From: Limosilactobacillus pontis DSM 8475
GTDB taxonomy: Bacteria; Bacillota; Bacilli; Lactobacillales; Lactobacillaceae
Direction: 5' to 3'
Assembly: GCF_001435345.1 (NCBI RefSeq)
Contig: NZ_AZGO01000012.1
Span: 1-55,442, forward strand
Length of the DNA: 55,442 nt
Part shown: piece by piece, positions 1 to 7,915 of the stretch
How positions within the stretch are numbered: position 1 is the stretch's first letter
Layout: the number at the start of each line of letters is the position of its first letter
Made by a program: the position numbers and the translations under genes
Notes under the pieces: model-generated
Seen by the model: the letters and a program-made list of their open reading frames with translations, nothing else
Told to the model about the DNA's origin: nothing
Database searches by the model: none

Positions 1-56
1 TCTTCTTGCTTAATCTACGTCACTAAATTCGTTCAAGTTATTTCTTGCAATCTGCC
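1..56 (+). repeat. Left copy of a 56-bp terminal inverted repeat
   Basis: Bases 1-56 match the reverse complement of 55387-55442 with only two mismatches (positions 8 and 17), and identity stops abruptly after the CTGCC at 52-56. Read left to right, bases 1-63 are an open frame ending in TAA at 61-63, so this could be the 3' end of a repeated gene such as a transposase. The family cannot be named from so short a piece. A dispersed repeat at both contig ends is the simplest explanation. Confidence 0.8.
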
Positions 57-61
57 GTATT

Positions 62-104
62 AAAAGTGAAACTTTCGTGAAGATGACCCGAAAGTTTCAC
101 TTTT
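62..104 (+). terminator. 16-bp perfect hairpin at left edge
   Basis: Bases 62-77 (AAAAGTGAAACTTTCG) pair perfectly with 89-104 around an 11-base loop. A-rich and T-rich flanks on the two arms would let it terminate in both directions. It directly follows the stop at 61-63. The right arm also lies where the -35 box of the next promoter should be, so it could instead be an operator. Confidence 0.55.
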
Positions 105-125
105 CTAGTAGGGGATTATTATAAT
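95..125 (+). promoter_or_regulatory. Promoter of the glucosaminidase gene
   Basis: A perfect TATAAT lies at 120-125, 32 bases before the start codon. A weak -35 (TTTCAC or TCACTT, 95-102) falls inside the right arm of the hairpin at 62-104. Confidence 0.55.
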
Positions 126-157
126 GGAGTGGTCAACTGCGTAAAGGAGGGCACGCG

Positions 158-751
158 ATGAAGAAACGCCTATCAATAATCATTGGAATAGTCCTTGGGA
201 TTGTCCTGGTTGTTGCCCTGGTACTCGGTGCCGTCGAGTTTAACCACAAGCCGGTTTCGCACCACCGTGAGACCCACTCGGCCAAGATCACCGTCAACCA
301 GTTCATCAAGCAGGTGGCCCCGGCAGCCCAGCGGGAGCAGAAGAAGTACCATATTTCCGCCAGCATCACCATTGCCCAGGCCGGGACCGAGTCGAACTGG
401 GGCCGCAGCAAGCTGGCCTACAAGTATAACAACCTTTTCGGTATCAAGGCCAACTCCAAGCACGACCGGGTGCGGATGTATACGACCGAGAACATCAACG
501 GCAAGAACAAGCAGGTCAAGCAGTACTTCCAGGTCTATGACAGTTGGGATGACTCGATCAAATCCCACACCTACCTGATTGTGCGGGGGACGGCCGACGA
601 TCACGATCGCTTCCGTGGGGTCCAGAAGGCCAAAAACTACCGGCAAGCGGCCTATGAACTGCAGAAGAACGGTTATGCAACCGACCCAAACTATGCCGAC
701 GAATTGATCTACGCCATTCAGAAGTTCCACCTCGACAAGTATGATAAATAA
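158..751 (+). CDS. Secreted GH73-type glucosaminidase (peptidoglycan hydrolase)
   Basis: A 197-residue protein with a short cationic N-terminus, one hydrophobic segment (about residues 5-26) acting as signal or anchor, then a single glucosaminidase (FlgJ/GH73-like) domain from about residue 45 to the end. The probable catalytic Glu sits in AQAGTESNWGRSKLA, followed by the family's NLFGIK segment. It would cleave cell-wall glycan outside the membrane during growth or separation. The start follows AAAGGAGG at 143-150 by 7 bases. It is monocistronic, with its own promoter and a terminator shared with the convergent neighbour. No LysM, SH3 or other wall-binding domain is present, so it is a minimal enzyme. 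Confidence 0.85.
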   Translation: MKKRLSIIIGIVLGIVLVVALVLGAVEFNHKPVSHHRETHSAKITVNQFIKQVAPAAQREQKKYHISASITIAQAGTESNWGRSKLAYKYNNLFGIKANSKHDRVRMYTTENINGKNKQVKQYFQVYDSWDDSIKSHTYLIVRGTADDHDRFRGVQKAKNYRQAAYELQKNGYATDPNYADELIYAIQKFHLDKYDK

Positions 752-756
752 TATAG

Positions 757-795
757 CAAAAGGGACGATCACCATTGCGGCGACCGTCCCTTTTG
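757..795. terminator. Bidirectional terminator
   Basis: CAAAAGGGACG at 757-767 pairs perfectly with 785-795. It lies between convergent genes and has A/T tracts on both sides. Confidence 0.85.
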
Positions 796-805
796 TTATT
801 TGTAA

Positions 806-2353
806 TTAGTTCATCAGGACCTCGGTTACTAGAATTCCGCCCCCGAAGAGAAGGACAAAGACAACAACCGGCCAAACGAAGCGAACCCAGTGCGAGTACT
901 TCATGTCGAGCATTTGGAGGGTAGCCATAACCAGTCCGGTTGGTGCCAGAAACAGCATCGCGTATTGACCGAATTGATAGGCAGTAACAACGATGTAGCG
1001 TGGAATGTGGACCGTATCGGCCAGCGGGGCCATGATCGGCATGGCGAGCACAGCCAGACCAGATGAGGATGGCACAATGAAGCCGAGTACGAAGAAGATG
1101 AGCATCATCATGATGATGAAGACTGAACCGGACATGTGTCGAACCATTTCGGATGATTCGTACAGGATGGTATCGGAGATGTAGCCATCGCTGAGAATAT
1201 TGTTGATTCCCCGGGCCAAACCAATGATCAGGGAAACCCCAACCAGACTTGCGGCTCCCTGGGAGAAGGCCTCAGTCGTTTGGTATTCCCCCAGACCATC
1301 CCTAGGGTCAAAGCAGGTCAGAAACATGATGATGACGGCGATCAACAGGAATGATGACGCCATTTCTGGGAAGGCCCAACCCTTGGCCATTACTCCCCAG
1401 ATCATGATGATAAAGGAGGCCGCAAAGAGAATCAGGATGATCTTCTTCTTCATCGTGAAGCGGAGATCCTTTTCCTCTGTGGAATCCATTGACCACATTG
1501 CATCGAACTTAGCTTTGTCATCGTAGGTGTATGAGGATGCGGGGCCCTTTTGTACCTTCCGGGCGTACCAGTGGAGGTACAGGAGGAGGCAGATGACGGC
1601 TACCGTAAAGCCGACGATTCGGCCGGGCATCCCCTGGGTGAACTGTGTCCCAGCAGCGTTAGAGGCGATGACTACTTGGAAGGGATTGATGATTGAGAAG
1701 GTCGTCCCAATCGAGGAGGCCAGGAAGATCGACCCGACAACCACAATTGAATCGTAGCCCATTGCGATGAAGACTGGTGCCAGGATCGGGTAGAAGGCCA
1801 CGGCCTCTTCCTCAATTCCACACAGCGTTCCCCCGAAGGCCAGGAGGACCGAAACCATGAAGACCAGGATAAACTCTTTACCCTTAGACTTCTTTGTTAA
1901 CGATTCCAGCCCAGACTCAAAGGCCCCACTAGCTTTAACAACTCCGATCAGGCCGCCAAGGACGAAGATGAAGATCATGATGTCAACGGCCTGCATCGTC
2001 CCATTGACCATGTTGGTAAAGATCGAATAGAGGCTGGCAGGGTGCTGCTTCAGGCGCTTGTAGGTCCCTGGGATTGAGACCGGCTTACTGATGGCTCCCG
2101 ACTTAAACTGATCAATGTCGATTTGAACATTGAGTTTCTTCAACGTGGCCTGGGTGGCCGGCATGGTCGACTTCTTACCACTTGGCTGAGTGACGGTCAA
2201 TTCATTGTGACCGTATGTCAGCTTGGAATAGGAACCGGCGGGCACAAACCACGTCAAAAATACCGAAATTACCGTCAGGAAGAACAGAATCGTGAAGGCG
2301 CCGGGCATCTTCAGCTTCCATTTTTTCTTTGGCTGCTCAACCGTTGCATCCAT
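806..2353 (-). CDS. YfcC-family membrane transporter
   Basis: About 515 residues with a cytosolic basic N-terminus, a first membrane helix at about residues 20-45, an extracytoplasmic stretch, then some ten or more helices. Segments such as GIEEEAVAFYPILAPVF and FSIINPFQVVIAS are characteristic of the YfcC branch of the DcuC/ion-transporter superfamily. The substrate is unknown; members are variously annotated as C4-dicarboxylate, arginine/ornithine or peptide-related carriers. I chose ATG 2353 because AAGGAG lies 8 bases upstream; the GTG nine bases earlier overlaps that Shine-Dalgarno. It is divergent from a GlnK/GlnL-like two-component system that may control it. Confidence 0.8.
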   Translation of the reverse strand: MDATVEQPKKKWKLKMPGAFTILFFLTVISVFLTWFVPAGSYSKLTYGHNELTVTQPSGKKSTMPATQATLKKLNVQIDIDQFKSGAISKPVSIPGTYKRLKQHPASLYSIFTNMVNGTMQAVDIMIFIFVLGGLIGVVKASGAFESGLESLTKKSKGKEFILVFMVSVLLAFGGTLCGIEEEAVAFYPILAPVFIAMGYDSIVVVGSIFLASSIGTTFSIINPFQVVIASNAAGTQFTQGMPGRIVGFTVAVICLLLYLHWYARKVQKGPASSYTYDDKAKFDAMWSMDSTEEKDLRFTMKKKIILILFAASFIIMIWGVMAKGWAFPEMASSFLLIAVIIMFLTCFDPRDGLGEYQTTEAFSQGAASLVGVSLIIGLARGINNILSDGYISDTILYESSEMVRHMSGSVFIIMMMLIFFVLGFIVPSSSGLAVLAMPIMAPLADTVHIPRYIVVTAYQFGQYAMLFLAPTGLVMATLQMLDMKYSHWVRFVWPVVVFVLLFGGGILVTEVLMN

Positions 2354-2463
2354 AACCGTCACTCCTTAATTAATAATTGCTAATCGTTATTTCGTAAGTT
2401 GTATAATAATAAATGAATATTAATCGCGGATTTTTCATCCTCAATTAATTACGTGCTTGATTA

Positions 2464-2479
2464 TAGAAAGCGCTTTCCA
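2464..2479. promoter_or_regulatory. Probable cre (CcpA) site
   Basis: TAGAAAGCGCTTTCCA contains the perfect palindrome GAAAGCGCTTTC (2466-2477), a close fit to the catabolite-responsive element consensus. It lies in the divergent promoter region between the YfcC transporter and the histidine kinase, 50 bases before the kinase start. Confidence 0.65.
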
Positions 2480-2528
2480 CAATCATCAAAGTTCTTCAAA
2501 CTTAATCACGACTAATTAAGGAGTTCAC

Positions 2529-3824
2529 ATGTTAAAAAACATCAGCTTCCTGCATTACCGTAAATATCAGCGGATCATCATTGCGGCAATTTGCGTAGCT
2601 TTGGCTTCTCAGGTGCAGTTCCCCTTCTTTACCCCGGGATTCATCGTGGCCCTGTCGGCACTGTTGTTACCAATTTTCCTGTACTTCAGCCAGGACTTTA
2701 ACCCCCTGCAGTTAGGGTGTGCTATTGCGATTGCTTCACCAGTTTTTCGTGGTCTGATATTATTGTTGACGCATAATGCCACTCATGCGGTGACCTATAC
2801 GATTGCTGATATCATTTATTTCATGTTGTATATGCTAATTTACTATTTGTTGTACTGGCGGTTGGTTTACCACAATGATGTCGCCCTCTTTCTCACGATT
2901 ATCATCTGCGACTATGCCGCTAACCTGTTGGAGATTGGCTTTCTAACCAAATTTCACGGTTACACAATGTCCGTCTTGGCGATTGTTTTCACCGTGGCGC
3001 TGGTCCGGGCGACGATTGCCTCCCTCATCGCCTTTATCATTCACTACTTCCAATTACTGATTGTCAACAGTGAGGAACATGAGCGACAGTATTACCACTT
3101 CATCTGGGTGGCCTCAGCCGTTAAGAGTGAGGTCTACTTCATGCGGAAGACCATTACTGATATTGAGGAGGTCACAAAGAAGGCGTATGTTTTAAACGAA
3201 CACCTTAAGAAAACGGGACAGGATGACGAACAGAAGATGGCTTACGCGATTGCCCAACACGTTCATGAAATCAAGCACTCTTATCAGGATGTCATCAAGG
3301 GCCTGGGGGACTACTTTAATGACCAGGATAATGTGCCAATGCAGATGGATGATATTTTAAGGATTGTGACCTCCTATACCCAAATGATTATCCGTAGCCG
3401 GCACCTGTCAATTAATCTTGTTGTTCATAATACCGTTGACTGTACTGTCCCAAAGCATTATTACCTGGTCACAATCATGTCAAACCTGATCTTAAACGGA
3501 ATCGATGCGATTGGCAGCCGTCGTAACGGCGAAATCCTTATCCAGGTTAGCCATGAAGGACCCGACATTTGCTTGGCGGTCACTGACAATGGATCGGGTA
3601 TTTCCCGGGAAATGATTCCCCTTATCTTTAAGCCGGGTTTCTCCACGAAGTTTGACCAGTCCGGAGATATTTACCGGGGCATTGGTCTTTCGAACGTTCA
3701 GACGATCGTTCAGGAACAGTTTGCCGGGCATATTACGGTTGATTCAACCCCGCAGGTTGGCACAATGTTTTTTGTGACGATGAATAAGCACCAGCTCACG
3801 AATAGTCAGGAGGTAACAACATGA
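2529..3824 (+). CDS. GlnK-like membrane sensor histidine kinase
   Basis: 431 residues. The N-terminal half (about 15-185) is several membrane helices without a PAS-type extracellular domain. It is followed by a dimerisation/phosphoacceptor helix (HEIKHSYQDVIKG, about 242-254) and a GHKL ATPase domain with N box (NLILNGIDAI), G1 (DNGSGI) and G2 (GIGLSNV). The H-box resembles the Bacillus GlnK/YcbA type that pairs with GlnL. It would sense an amino acid or metabolic cue and phosphorylate the next gene product. AAGGAG lies just upstream, and its TGA overlaps the regulator's ATG (ATGA). The glutamine-sensing role is family inference. Confidence 0.75.
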   Translation: MLKNISFLHYRKYQRIIIAAICVALASQVQFPFFTPGFIVALSALLLPIFLYFSQDFNPLQLGCAIAIASPVFRGLILLLTHNATHAVTYTIADIIYFMLYMLIYYLLYWRLVYHNDVALFLTIIICDYAANLLEIGFLTKFHGYTMSVLAIVFTVALVRATIASLIAFIIHYFQLLIVNSEEHERQYYHFIWVASAVKSEVYFMRKTITDIEEVTKKAYVLNEHLKKTGQDDEQKMAYAIAQHVHEIKHSYQDVIKGLGDYFNDQDNVPMQMDDILRIVTSYTQMIIRSRHLSINLVVHNTVDCTVPKHYYLVTIMSNLILNGIDAIGSRRNGEILIQVSHEGPDICLAVTDNGSGISREMIPLIFKPGFSTKFDQSGDIYRGIGLSNVQTIVQEQFAGHITVDSTPQVGTMFFVTMNKHQLTNSQEVTT

Positions 3825-4657
3825 AGTTCTATCTTGTTGACGATGAACAGTCAATTCTATACGTGTTACAGAATATTATTGAGCAGAACTTTGATGATGA
3901 GGTGGTGGGGATGAGCAGTGATCCCCAACAGGCGGTTAACGAGATCCAGCTTCGTGACGTTGATATTGTCCTGGTTGACCTCCTAATGCCGGAGATGTCC
4001 GGCATCGAGTTGATTCAAACGATCAAGAACGTCAAACCCCAGATCCGGTTTATCATGATCTCCAAGGTCCAGGATGGCGACATGCGGGCTAAGGCCTATC
4101 AGGCAGGGATTGAATTCTTTATCAGTAAACCCCTGAATATTATTGAGATTAAGTCGGTGATCAAGAAGGTTGAGCAAAACGTGCAGATGGCTGCCCAACT
4201 CTCTTCGATCTCAGCGATGGTCAACAAGTTCAATACACAGCCGGACCCCCAGTCGCAATCCGTGACGGACCAGGCCACAACAATCCTTAAGGCGCTAGGA
4301 ATGTCCTCGGAGCGTGGAACCAGTGATATCTTGCATGTGGTCAAGCTCATGAAGATCCATCATTTGAACTATCGAAGCCTGGACCTAGTAAAAATTCTTG
4401 GGATTAGTAACCACGAGAAGAAGATTATGGAGCAACGGATGCGACGGGCAATCAAGGTAGGTCTGGTTAACCTAAGCAATCAATTGATTGATAATCCATA
4501 TGATGAAGGACTGAGTAACCATGCCAATAACCTATTCGGCTATGAGAATGTCCATGCTCAAATGCTTCACCAGCAGGGAAAACAGCTCACTGGTGGTCGG
4601 ATCACCCTGCAAAAGTTCATGGATGGCTTAATCGATGAAGAGTCATTCCATGATTAA
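3821..4657 (+). CDS. GlnL/YcbB-type response regulator
   Basis: 278 residues. The receiver domain (about 1-120) has acidic pocket VDDE near residue 7, phosphoacceptor Asp in VDLLMPEMSG, Ser in MISK and Lys in ISKPLN. A linker follows, then a C-terminal domain (about 150-270) that looks like the YcbB domain of GlnL rather than the common OmpR or LuxR effectors. It is translationally coupled to the kinase by a 4-base overlap. In Bacillus the pair activates glutaminase and glutamine uptake genes; no glutaminase is present here, so the adjacent YfcC transporter is the obvious candidate target. Confidence 0.75.
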   Translation: MKFYLVDDEQSILYVLQNIIEQNFDDEVVGMSSDPQQAVNEIQLRDVDIVLVDLLMPEMSGIELIQTIKNVKPQIRFIMISKVQDGDMRAKAYQAGIEFFISKPLNIIEIKSVIKKVEQNVQMAAQLSSISAMVNKFNTQPDPQSQSVTDQATTILKALGMSSERGTSDILHVVKLMKIHHLNYRSLDLVKILGISNHEKKIMEQRMRRAIKVGLVNLSNQLIDNPYDEGLSNHANNLFGYENVHAQMLHQQGKQLTGGRITLQKFMDGLIDEESFHD

Positions 4658-4677
4658 AAGTTAATTCTGTAAGCAAG

Positions 4678-4721
4678 AAGCACGCCCAATGTCCGAGTTT
4701 TAACGGACACAGGGCGCGCTT
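4678..4721. terminator. Bidirectional terminator
   Basis: Imperfect hairpin with arms AAGCACGCCC..TGTCCG and CGGACA..GGGCGCGCTT, between convergent genes (the response regulator and brnQ). Confidence 0.75.
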
Positions 4722-4736
4722 TGCGTATTATGCATG

Positions 4737-6116
4737 TTAATTAAGTTCGGCTGATGTTGTTGTGGAGCGTTGCCGCCGGAACCAATGAACGAGCAGGCCA
4801 ACGACTGCACCGACCAGGGCTGGAACCAACCAGGACAGTCCCATTGCGGCCAGTGGCAGGTGGGCCCGCCATGCGGCGACCATCAGGCCAAAGTGGCTTT
4901 GGCTGACCACGGCCGGGAAGGCGACGACCATGTCACCGAGGGCCGGAACCACCGTGAAGAGGACGACGAAGAGGTAGACCACACCATCGCGGTGGAAGAG
5001 TGGGGAAGTGACGGATAAGAGGATCAGAACCATTGACAGTGGGTAGAGGAACATCAACATTGGGGTTGACCAGGCGATGATCTGGTCGAGGCCGAAGTTA
5101 GCGGTCAAAAATGAGGCCAGGCAGCTAAGGGCCAACCAGGTGTGGTAACTGACCTTTGGGAAGTGCTTGTGGAAGTCCTGGGCAAAGGCGGCCACTAAAC
5201 CAACCGCAGTGGTCAGGCAGGTTACCGTCAGCAGGAAGGCGAGGACAACCTGACCGAATGCCCCGGCATAGGCGTTGACCAACTGGTTGAAGGCAACCCC
5301 ACCGTCAGCGGAGACCTTGAAACGACCGAGGGACATGGCGCCGAGGACGATCAGGAGAACGTAGATAACGGCGATGGCGCTAACGGCCAGGACACCGGAC
5401 TTGGCAACGACACGGGAGACATCGCTGGCCCGCCGCTGACCCATGGAACGAACGGCGGTGACGACGGTAACCCCAAAGGCCAGACCGGCCAGGGCGTCCA
5501 TCGTGTTGTAACCTTCCAGGAAGCCGTTGGAAAGAGCGTGGTGCGCGTAAGCAGTAGTTACCGGTGCGCTGGCAGGGTTACCGAGCGGGTTAGGGAAGGC
5601 GACCACGAAGACCAGGAAGAGCAGGGCTAAGAAGACCGGATTTAAGACCTTACCGACGTTGGCCAGGATGTTGTTTTCCTTGTAGGAGAAGGCAAAGGCA
5701 GCCAGGAAAAACAGGGCCGAGAAGACAAATAGGGCGACGGACGTGTATTGCTTTGGCAGGAACGGTGCGACCCCAACCGTGAAGGAGACGGTGGCGGTCC
5801 GTGGTGTCCCGAAGAGGGGACCGATGGTGGCGTGGATCAGGGCCATGAACACCAAGGCAAATCCGGCACCGAGCGGCCGACCGACATCATAGACCCCCTC
5901 GGCCTGGGTAACGGCGACGGCGAGGACGGATAGCAGCGGGAGCAGGACCCCGGTGACCAGGAAGCCAACTACGGCCGTTCCCCAGTGGGCACCGGCAAGC
6001 TGGCCCAGGTGCAGAGGGAAAATCAGGTTCCCGGCACCGAAGAACAGGCCGAACAGCAGCGAAGCGACAACGAGATACTGTTTCCACGTTAATTTTCGTG
6101 ATGTGAGATCTTGCAT
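4737..6116 (-). CDS. brnQ: Branched-chain amino acid:cation symporter BrnQ
   Basis: 459 residues, about 12 membrane helices, with the LIVCS-family N-terminal signature LFGLFFGAGNLIFPLHLG. It imports Ile, Leu and Val with a cation. The start at 6116 is set by AGGAGG at 6125-6130, which rules out a longer in-frame extension of 16 residues. It is monocistronic behind a T-box leader whose specifier reads as isoleucine. Transcription should therefore rise when uncharged tRNA-Ile accumulates, which fits the transported substrates. Confidence 0.93.
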   Translation of the reverse strand: MQDLTSRKLTWKQYLVVASLLFGLFFGAGNLIFPLHLGQLAGAHWGTAVVGFLVTGVLLPLLSVLAVAVTQAEGVYDVGRPLGAGFALVFMALIHATIGPLFGTPRTATVSFTVGVAPFLPKQYTSVALFVFSALFFLAAFAFSYKENNILANVGKVLNPVFLALLFLVFVVAFPNPLGNPASAPVTTAYAHHALSNGFLEGYNTMDALAGLAFGVTVVTAVRSMGQRRASDVSRVVAKSGVLAVSAIAVIYVLLIVLGAMSLGRFKVSADGGVAFNQLVNAYAGAFGQVVLAFLLTVTCLTTAVGLVAAFAQDFHKHFPKVSYHTWLALSCLASFLTANFGLDQIIAWSTPMLMFLYPLSMVLILLSVTSPLFHRDGVVYLFVVLFTVVPALGDMVVAFPAVVSQSHFGLMVAAWRAHLPLAAMGLSWLVPALVGAVVGLLVHWFRRQRSTTTSAELN

Positions 6117-6164
6117 GAGAATCTTCCTCCTAAGAATAGAATTAGAAATAATTGCCCTGATCAC

Positions 6165-6455
6165 AATAAAAAAGTCCCTTAACCAAATTGCTTTGGTTAA
6201 GGGACGCCTTAGCGTGGTACCACCCTATCTTCGTACCGCCATTGCTAACGGTACCTTCCACGTACGGCCAAACTGGCGATACGCTGACACGATAATGGGT
6301 GTAACCACCGGAACTTACTGGATTTAAGAACCGGACTCGAAAGTGATTTTCACCGGGCAAAGTTGACTATCCCCTCACACCAAAACGGGACTCGCTGGAG
6401 CTGTTTGCCGAGCTACTCTTCTTTCTCATTGCGATCGAATAATTAAATTGTTGTT
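6165..6455 (-). promoter_or_regulatory. T-box riboswitch, isoleucine specifier (ATC), controlling brnQ
   Basis: On the minus strand the conserved T-box AGGGTGGTACCACGCT lies at 6226-6211. It is followed by a terminator hairpin (6205-6174, 14-bp stem) with a run of T residues at 6173-6167. Upstream, the stem I region contains GGTGAAAATCACTTTCGAG. The likely specifier is ATC at 6347-6345, followed by the usual purine. Uncharged tRNA-Ile would stabilise the antiterminator and permit brnQ expression. The family call is firm; the specifier is read by eye. Confidence 0.9.
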
Positions 6456-6459
6456 TATT

Positions 6460-6487
6460 ATTCTAAGGATTTTCTTAGAAAAGTCAA
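6460..6487 (-). promoter_or_regulatory. Promoter of the T-box/brnQ transcript
   Basis: Minus-strand TTGACT (6487-6482), a 16-base spacer, then TAGAAT (6465-6460), just upstream of the T-box leader. Confidence 0.65.
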
Positions 6488-6510
6488 CAGTAAATTTAAC
6501 CTTTTTTAAT

Positions 6511-7764
6511 TTAGCCGAGTTTCTCACTAGAGGCCGCGTAGGCTGGGTCACCGTTGAGCGCCCGGGCCACTGCCCGTTCAACCGCCGTGTTGGAGGTGAC
6601 ATTGGCGATGGCTAGCGGTTTTTCATAGCGCTTAGCGTGGTGGTTAGCCAACTGACTGATCCGGTGGTGGATGGCGTCAATGCAGACAATCACGAAGTCG
6701 GCGTCACGGATCTCTCGCTTGATCTTGCTGCTGGAGACCTTCTCCTCAGCCGAGGCATCGAGGCCGTGGAAGACCCCGTGGTGCTTGGCGATCACCGGCT
6801 TGAGTCCCTGGACCTTATCGCGAACACCGGTGATGACCAGGACAGTTCGTTGTTTGAGGTCGTAGTCGAGCTTCTTCTCATAGTCGTGCTTGGTGTTGAC
6901 AACTTTCTTGGCCGTCTTCGGTTTAGCTGGCTGTCGGGTGGTGTCGTAATCCTGCTTCTCGTGGATCCAGCGAATACTACCGGCGCTGGCGTCCTTGAGA
7001 CCATTACCGTGGTCGAAGTAGGCAAAGTCGATTACCATGCCCGCTTTCAGGTCGCGGCCCGGATACTTGAATGGGTCAACAACGATGGTATTGGCCGGGG
7101 CCTGATCGAGGATGGAGTCGCCCTTCATTGTGTTGGCAATCTGGAGAACGTCGGAGCCGGGAACGGGCCGGAGTTCGGCATACTCGATTACCTTAATTTT
7201 GGTTGGGGTGTAGTCATCGAGGTGGTCACTGGTGACCCGCCGGATGCTTGGCAGACCGCGGACCAGCTGGTGGGGGTCAAGCTCGACCACGTCGCCGTCT
7301 TCCAGCGGGAAGTGGAGCTGGTGGAGGATTGCTTCTGAGTAGTAGTGGTGATTGATCTCGGCCCCGCTCAGCTTCCGGTGGACCAGGTAGAGGTTATCCG
7401 CGGCCAGGCGTTCTTCAGCACTGATCTGTTTAGGGGCTTCGGGTGCCGGGGCGGCTGATACTTTTGGTGTGGTCTTGGTCCGCGTCGGCTTCTTCGGCTG
7501 GTCAGATGGACCGGTCAGCAGGGAGTGGAGGGTTCGCCGGGCGGCTGGGGAGAGCGGGTGCTCAGTGCGCTGGTGGGTCTGGTAGCGCTGGTGACCGGTC
7601 TTTTCATGATGACTGCGGTGAGCGTCACCGGAGCGACTGTTGTAATGGTTAAGAATGTTGACCACCGTGGTGAGACTGCGCAGGGTCTGGTGGAGACTCC
7701 GCGGGTCACTACCGGTGTTCTCAAGCAGGTCGATAAGTTCCTGCCGATAATCGTAAATTTCCAT
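6511..7764 (-). CDS. DUF2325 domain protein
   Basis: 417 residues. The N-terminal region (1-110) is His/Arg/Thr-rich and looks disordered. The middle (about 115-290) is a charged region unique to lactobacillar homologues as far as I can tell. The C-terminal 100 residues (from VLVITGVRDKVQGLKPVI) form the DUF2325 domain, a Rossmann-like fold with ADFVIVCIDAIHH near its end. No catalytic motif is evident and the function is unknown. The start ATG follows AAAGGAAA. It is transcribed away from the DHH phosphoesterase gene. Confidence 0.75.
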   Translation of the reverse strand: MEIYDYRQELIDLLENTGSDPRSLHQTLRSLTTVVNILNHYNSRSGDAHRSHHEKTGHQRYQTHQRTEHPLSPAARRTLHSLLTGPSDQPKKPTRTKTTPKVSAAPAPEAPKQISAEERLAADNLYLVHRKLSGAEINHHYYSEAILHQLHFPLEDGDVVELDPHQLVRGLPSIRRVTSDHLDDYTPTKIKVIEYAELRPVPGSDVLQIANTMKGDSILDQAPANTIVVDPFKYPGRDLKAGMVIDFAYFDHGNGLKDASAGSIRWIHEKQDYDTTRQPAKPKTAKKVVNTKHDYEKKLDYDLKQRTVLVITGVRDKVQGLKPVIAKHHGVFHGLDASAEEKVSSSKIKREIRDADFVIVCIDAIHHRISQLANHHAKRYEKPLAIANVTSNTAVERAVARALNGDPAYAASSEKLG

Positions 7765-7870
7765 AATTGGTTATTTCCTTTCAATTCATAACTGTCTCAA
7801 TGATAACAAGATGTTCAACGATTGTCAGTTCAAAGGGCTACCTGGACAGTGATTTAGCGGGGAAATCTTG

Positions 7871-7876
7871 TATAAT
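7871..7876 (+). promoter_or_regulatory. -10 box of the DHH phosphoesterase gene
   Basis: A perfect TATAAT preceded directly by TTG, 40 bases before the start codon. No good -35 is visible at standard spacing. Confidence 0.5.
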
Positions 7877-7915
7877 GGTCCTAAGAGAAATTTTTAAGAG
7901 GACGAGGCGAATAGA

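Noticed and set aside
1-63. Naming the terminal repeat as a particular insertion sequence family
   Set aside because: Only 56 bases and about 20 codons are available; resemblance of GGCAGATTGCAA to IS6-type ends is too weak to claim.
6142-6360. Minus-strand 72-codon frame across the T-box leader
   Set aside because: It runs through conserved T-box and terminator stems, which explain the sequence fully.
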